Origin: JACQNR01 sp964533045
Lineage (GTDB): Bacteria > Acidobacteriota > Terriglobia > UBA7540
NCBI GenBank assembly: GCA_964533045.1
Contig: CAZHKT010000125.1
Coordinates: 1 to 11,089, forward strand
Direction of reading: 5' to 3'
DNA length: 11,089 nucleotides
Shown in pieces: positions 6,646 to 11,089 of the stretch. The translations under genes were made by a program, and so were the position numbers. How positions within the stretch are numbered: position 1 is the first letter of the stretch; every line of letters begins with the position of its first letter. Below the pieces are notes generated by a model that saw only the letters and a list, made by a program, of their open reading frames with translations, was not told where the DNA came from and ran no database searches.

Positions 6646-6671
6646 ATACAATATTCGGGAAGTGGTATGCA

Positions 6672-6686
6672 GTTTCTTGTAGAAAC
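6672..6686. promoter_or_regulatory. Dyad GTTTCT-N3-AGAAAC, candidate enhancer site
   Basis: A perfect 6-3-6 inverted repeat centred at 6679, about 106 bases upstream of the predicted start and 41 bases (near four helical turns) from the dyad at 6631-6645. Position and geometry suit a binding site for the NtrC-type regulator encoded downstream; this is inference. Confidence 0.38.
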
Positions 6687-6758
6687 CTTCAAATTTTGGA
6701 TTTCACGGATCCACCGGCTGAAAACAAACAAGTTGGATCTTATGGAAAGACCCGCTGA

Positions 6759-6774
6759 TGGAAGGTGATTTGCT
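6759..6774 (+). promoter_or_regulatory. Sigma-54 (RpoN) promoter for the kinase-regulator operon
   Basis: TGGAAGGTGATTTGCT fits the -24/-12 consensus TGGCACG-N4-TTGCW, with the invariant GG (6760-6761) and GC (6772-6773) exactly ten bases apart and 10 of 12 defined positions matching. Transcription would start near 6785 and give a leader of about 39 bases before the kinase ATG. Because the operon's second gene is a sigma-54 activator, feedback control is likely. Confidence 0.72.
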
Positions 6775-6823
6775 TTTGTTCTGCGCGAGGGTGTGTGCAC
6801 CAAAGACACGTCCTGAGTAAAGC

Positions 6824-9656
6824 ATGAAGACGCTGCCTTTCCGGTTCACGACGATCATGCTGGCTCTGCTGAGCCTGACGCTCGTCGTGTTCGGGATTCT
6901 CAATTTCCAGCAGCGGCGCATCTACCAGGTCCCTGACGACGGCGTTTCGTGGGTTGACACGAGCGAGGGCGTACAAGCGTGGATCGTTGCCTCCAAGAGT
7001 CCCGCGCAGCGCGCGGGCATCGTCTCGGGCGACCGGCTCCTGGCCATCAATGGGATTCCTGTCAAGACCTCTGCCGACGCGGTGCGCGCGGTTTTCCGCA
7101 GCGGGGTCTGGAGCAAAGTGGATTACGAGCTGGTGCGCAAGGGCGAACCGTTCCGCGCCAGCCTGGTTCTGGAACCCCAAGTTCAAGGCAATAATTTCCG
7201 TCTCTATCTCAACTTTGTGGGACTGATCTTTCTCCTGATTGGGACCTTCATCCTGATGCGCCGCTGGACGGCGCCCAAGTCGCTCCACTTCTATGTGTTC
7301 TGTCTGGCCTCGTTTGTCCTTTACAGCTTCGCCTATACGGGCAAGCTCAATGCCTTCGACTGGACGATTTACTGGCTGAACGTCGTGGCGCTGCTGCTGC
7401 AACCCGCTCTCTTCTTGCACTTCTGCCTGACGTTCCCGGAAAAGCCAGAAATCATCCGTACGAAGCCGCTGACTGCGGCAGCCATTTACCTTCCGGGACT
7501 ACTCCTGCTGGCCACCCACATTTCGATCGCTACGGGTGTGCTGGTGTTCTCCGGCCCGCTGCTGATGGTCCGCTGGATCTTGGATCGCGTGGAGCTGGCC
7601 TATCTGGCCCTCTATTTCCTGGCCGGCGCCGTCTGGCTGGAGCGCAGTTACCGGCGGGCCGACGTCCCGCTGATTAAGCAGCAACTGAAGTGGGTGACGC
7701 GCGGCACGATGGTCTCCATCATCCCCTTCGCCGCCCTCTACGTCATTCCCTATTTCCTGGGCCACCTGCCGGCCCCCTGGATGACCCTTTCGGTTCTGTC
7801 GCTCATTTTCCTGCCGCTGACCTTCGGGTACGCCATCATCCGCTACCGTCTGATGGACGTGGATATCATCTTCCAGCGCGGCATCGCCTACACGCTGGCC
7901 ACGGCGGCGATGGTGGGTCTTTCCTTCGGCCTAATCGCACTGTTCGCAGATATTTTCCGCACCACGTTCCCCACCACCAGCCGCGGCGGCTGGATCCTGG
8001 CGATTATCATCACCGCCTTCCTTTTCCAGCCCATCGTCAGCTGGATTCAGGGCCGCCTGGAGCGCCTCTTCAATCCGGAGCGCTACGATTACCGGCGCAC
8101 GCTGCTCGATTTCGCGCGCGAGCTGACCGCCGAATTGCACATGAACCGGCTGCTCGATCAGGTGGTGACGCGCCTGGGCGACACGCTGGCGGTGGATCGC
8201 GTGGCGGTCTTCCTGCGATCGGATTCGAACGGTTTTCAACTGGTGAAGTCGCGCGGCATCTCGGACACCGAAGGGCTGGACCTCAACTTCCTCGATCCCG
8301 GGCGCCCGGAACTCAGGAAGGGCTATCTGTTTTTCGAGAGTGTGAAGCGCGTGTTCGGCGTCACGCCGGAAGCCGAGGCGACGATCGAGAAGCTGGACCT
8401 GCACTATTACCTGGCCATCAGGGTGGAAGATCGCACCCTGGGGTACCTGGCGCTGGGGCGCACGCGCCGCGGCGACTTCCTCTCCACCGAAGACATTGAC
8501 CTGCTGCAGACCATTTCCAGCTACATGGCCGTGGCGCTGGAGAATGCGCGGCTCTACGAATCACTGATGCAGCAGGCCATCGAAAACCAGAAGCTGCGCG
8601 ATTTCAGCGAAAACATCGTCGCCTCCATTAACGCCGGCGTGCTGGCCTGCGGGCTCGACCACCGCGTGCAGGCCTGGAACTCGGCGATGGAGAAGCTCTA
8701 CGGCCTGTCGCGCCAGGAAGCGGTGGGCCAGCGCCTGGAATCCATCTTCCCGGTGGAGCTGCTGGCCGAACTCGCCCCGGCGCACCAATCCGACGACACG
8801 CTGAATCTTTACAAATTCCCGCTGCAGACGCCCGACAAGCGGCGGCTGATCGTGAACATGTCCATGGTGCCGCTGCTCGGCAAGGAACAGGAAGTGATCG
8901 GCCGCCTGCTGATCTTCAATGACATCACCGAGCGCGTCAGCCTGGAAGACCAGTTGGTGCAGGCGGAAAAGCTCTCCTCCATCGGACTGCTCTCGGCGGG
9001 CGTGGCGCACGAAGTGAACACGCCGCTGGCGGNNNNNNNNNNTTTCCTCCCAGGCGCAAATGCTCGCCAAGCAAATCCCTCCCGACGATCCGCGCGCCAA
9101 GACGGTGGACAAGATCGTGAAGCAGTCCTTCCGCGCTTCGGAGATTGTCAACAGCCTGCTCAAATTCTCGCGGGTGAGCGGCAGCGATTACAGCGAGATC
9201 AACCTGAACCGCGTCATCGAAGAGACCCTTTCGCTCGTCGATCCGATGCTGCGCGCCTCGCGCATCACCCTGAACGCCCAGCTGGCACCGGACCTGCCCC
9301 TCATTTACGGCAATGCCGGCAAACTCCAGCAGGTCTTCATGAATCTGATTCTCAACGCGCGCGATGCCATGCCGCGCGGCGGAGAGCTGACGCTGGCTAC
9401 CGAAGCGGAGAACTCGACCGTGCTGGTGGAAGTGACGGACAACGGGGTGGGCATTCCCCCCGATCACCTGAACAAGATCTTTGACCCCTTCTTCACCACC
9501 AAAGGGACGAGCCGCGGCACCGGGCTGGGTCTGGCCGTGACGTACGGCATCATCCGCGAGCACTCGGGCAAGATCAACGTGGAGAGCAGTCAGGGCAAGG
9601 GCACCACATTCCGCCTGGAAATCCCCGCCGCGAGGAAGCCTGTGCATGTCGGCTGA
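6824..9656 (+). CDS. PDZ-containing multi-pass sensor histidine kinase (PDZ-TM-GAF-PAS-HisKA-HATPase), interrupted by an assembly gap
   Basis: A membrane sensor that would phosphorylate the regulator encoded next. Order: signal-anchor helix (about 9-27), PDZ domain (about 34-118, AQRAGIVSGDRLLAINGIPV), about nine membrane helices (about 128-407), GAF (about 424-577), PAS (about 592-705, with FNDITERVSLEDQL at its end), HisKA with phospho-acceptor H729 in GVAHEVNTPLA, and HATPase_c with N-box NLILNARDAMP, G1 DNGVGIP (from 9438), F-box FDPFFTTK and G2 GTGLGL (from 9516). The YRLMDVDIIFQRG segment (341-353) after the helices recalls ComP-like kinases. Ten N at 9033-9042 interrupt the H-box and the frame shifts by one across them. 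The flanks join as PLA-G-I-SSQAQML if only 3 bases are missing, giving a 941-residue protein. A TAA lies just upstream in frame, so ATG 6824 is the first start. The ribosome site is weak. Confidence 0.9.
9033..9042. other. Assembly gap (ten N) within the kinase H-box
   Basis: Ten undefined bases directly after the codons for HEVNTPLA. The reading frame before (codon starting at 9032) and after (codon 9042-9044) differs by one, so the real gap cannot be ten bases. Family conservation (PLAGISSxxQML) predicts that exactly three bases are missing, with seven N surplus. The apparent frameshift is therefore an artefact, not a pseudogene. Confidence 0.85.
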
Positions 9657-11040
9657 AGGCGCCGTCCTCATCATTGACGACGAAAAGGAAATCCGCGAAA
9701 GCCTGGAGCAGCTGCTGGCGGCCGAAGGCTACCGCGTGGCCAGCGCCGCGACCGCCGAGGAAGGATTGAAGAAGGCCGACGAAGGCGTCTTCGACCTCGT
9801 GCTCCTCGATATCAACCTGCCCGACCGCAGCGGCCTCGACGTGCTGAAGGTCCTGCGCCGCGACTCGCCCGAGCTGGGCGTGATCATGATCACCGCCTAC
9901 GATTCGAGTCAGATGGCCTTCGAGGCGTCCAAGGAAGGCGCCGCCAGCTATATCACCAAGCCCTGGGATAACGACAAGCTGCTGCTGGAAATCCGCAACC
10001 TGCTCGACAAGTCGCGCCTGCAGATTGAAAACGTTCAGCTGCGCCGGGCCCTGAAGCGCTTCGGCCTGCCCAACATCATCGGCAAGAGCGAGAAGATGCA
10101 GAAGGTCTACGACGTGATCACCCAGGTGGCGGCGAGCCGGGCCACAGTGCTGATCACGGGCGAGAGCGGAACCGGCAAGGAACTCGTCGCTAAGACCATC
10201 CACGCCACCAGCCCGCGCGCCGACAAGACCTTCGTCCCCGTCAACACCGGTTCCATGCCCATCGACCTTCTCGAAAGCACGCTGTTCGGCCACGTGAAGG
10301 GAGCTTTCACGTCCGCCATCGCCACCAAGCGCGGCCTCTTCGAAGTGGCCGATCAGGGCACCATCTTCTTTGACGAAATCGGCACGGTGGGCGTGGAAAC
10401 GCAGGCCAAGCTGCTGCGCGTCATCCAGGAGCGCGAGTTCATGCGCCTGGGCGGCACCGAAACCATCAAGGTGGACGTGCGCATCCTGGCCGCCACCAAC
10501 GCCGACCTGCGCCGCCTGGTGCAGGAGAACAAATTCCGCGAAGACCTCTACTACCGGCTGAACGTCATCACGCTTGCCCTCCCCCCGCTGCGCGAGCGCA
10601 AGGAGGACATCCCGCTGCTGGTCGAGCACTTCCTGCGCCGCTTCTCAGAGGAGAATAACCGCAAGGACCTCCACTTTACGCCGGAAGCGCTGCACCGCAT
10701 GATGGATTACGACTGGCCGGGCAACGTGCGCGAACTGGAGAACGCCGTGGAGCGCGCCGTGGTCCTGGCCTCCACGCCCGAACTCAAGCCCGACCTGCTG
10801 CCCGAACAGATCACGGCCAACGGATCCTCCTCCGGCCAGATGCTCCCGATCGAGGACTTCGAGGGGCGCTCGCTGTTCGACATCGTTGAGTCGTACGAGC
10901 GCCGCGTCATCCTGGACATGCTGGCGCGCACCAACTGGAGCCAGACGGAAGCCGCGGAGCGGTTTAAGATCCCGCTCTCCACCCTCAATCAGAAGATCAA
11001 GCGGCTGCAGATCGACGTCAAACGCCACCGCGATCACTAA
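9646..11040 (+). CDS. Sigma-54-dependent response regulator, NtrC family
   Basis: A 464-residue activator that opens sigma-54 promoters when phosphorylated. The receiver domain (about 5-118) has the acidic pair D11-D12, phospho-acceptor D55 (LVLLDIN), T83 and K105. The AAA+ domain (about 143-375) has Walker A GESGTGKE (172-179), Walker B GTIFFDEIG (238-246), FREDLYYRLNV (297-306) with arginine-finger candidates and sensor II GNVRELEN (359-366). A Fis-type helix-turn-helix (about 420-455, QTEAAERFKIPLSTLNQKIKRL) ends the protein. The sigma-54-contact loop is GAFTSA (219-224), not canonical GAFTGA. ATG at 9646 has GAGGAAG seven bases upstream and lies inside the kinase gene; the 11-base overlap suggests translational coupling and a cognate pair. 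Likely targets include its own operon through the promoter at 6759-6774. The 49 bases after the stop are AT-rich and show no complete terminator before the window ends. Confidence 0.94.
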   Translation: MSAEGAVLIIDDEKEIRESLEQLLAAEGYRVASAATAEEGLKKADEGVFDLVLLDINLPDRSGLDVLKVLRRDSPELGVIMITAYDSSQMAFEASKEGAASYITKPWDNDKLLLEIRNLLDKSRLQIENVQLRRALKRFGLPNIIGKSEKMQKVYDVITQVAASRATVLITGESGTGKELVAKTIHATSPRADKTFVPVNTGSMPIDLLESTLFGHVKGAFTSAIATKRGLFEVADQGTIFFDEIGTVGVETQAKLLRVIQEREFMRLGGTETIKVDVRILAATNADLRRLVQENKFREDLYYRLNVITLALPPLRERKEDIPLLVEHFLRRFSEENNRKDLHFTPEALHRMMDYDWPGNVRELENAVERAVVLASTPELKPDLLPEQITANGSSSGQMLPIEDFEGRSLFDIVESYERRVILDMLARTNWSQTEAAERFKIPLSTLNQKIKRLQIDVKRHRDH

Positions 11041-11089
11041 AGAGAATTACATAATATAGTGACAATCAGAACAATTCGGCCTGTTTCCA

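Noticed and set aside
6647..6652. TACAAT as a sigma-70 -10 box upstream of the kinase gene
   Set aside because: No acceptable -35 box lies 16-18 bases upstream, and the sigma-54 element closer to the gene is far stronger.
9060..9656. Separate small histidine-kinase ATPase gene after the N run
   Set aside because: It begins in the middle of a HisKA domain and completes the kinase that precedes the gap; it is the same gene, split by an artefact.

Overview
The window looks like chromosomal DNA from a Gram-negative, GC-rich bacterium, most likely an acidobacterium or a close relative. This is inferred from four things: a GWxTD-domain secreted protein, a carboxypeptidase-regulatory-domain/beta-barrel protein ending in an RSFRGG-type terminal strand, a MacA/MacB-type efflux operon, and a very large PDZ-containing membrane histidine kinase paired with an NtrC-type regulator. 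No rRNA, tRNA, transposase, CRISPR array or phage gene was seen. A run of ten N at 9033-9042 marks an assembly gap.

Region 1 (1-2519, minus strand) is a MacAB-like export operon. Read 5' to 3' on the minus strand it holds a periplasmic adaptor (963-2519), an ABC ATPase (130-870) and the first codons of a permease that runs off the left edge (1-120). Together these would form a tripartite transporter spanning the inner membrane and periplasm.

Region 2 (2520-3037) is a 518-base divergent intergenic region without a convincing gene. It carries a good sigma-70 promoter for the rightward genes, a weaker one for the leftward operon, a perfect 12-bp palindrome and a related dyad that could be operator sites.

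Region 3 (3038-6531, plus strand) has two exported proteins in tandem. One is a GWxTD-domain protein with two similar C-terminal beta-rich domains. The other joins a carboxypeptidase-regulatory domain to a probable outer-membrane beta-barrel. A strong 10-bp stem-loop lies in the 59-base gap between them.

Region 4 (6532-11040, plus strand) is a two-component system behind a clear sigma-54-type promoter (6759-6774). The sensor kinase (6824-9656) has a PDZ domain, about ten membrane segments, GAF, PAS, HisKA and HATPase domains. The frame break at the N run is explained if the true gap is 3 bases rather than 10. The kinase gene overlaps by 11 bases with an NtrC-family response regulator (9646-11040) whose sigma-54-contact loop reads GAFTSA instead of GAFTGA. 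A sigma-54 promoter in front of a sigma-54 activator suggests autoregulation, and two 6-3-6 dyads upstream sit where enhancer sites normally lie.

The genes could form an envelope-sensing and remodelling neighbourhood (export pump, outer-membrane and periplasmic proteins, sensor), but the functional link between regions 1, 3 and 4 rests only on proximity.
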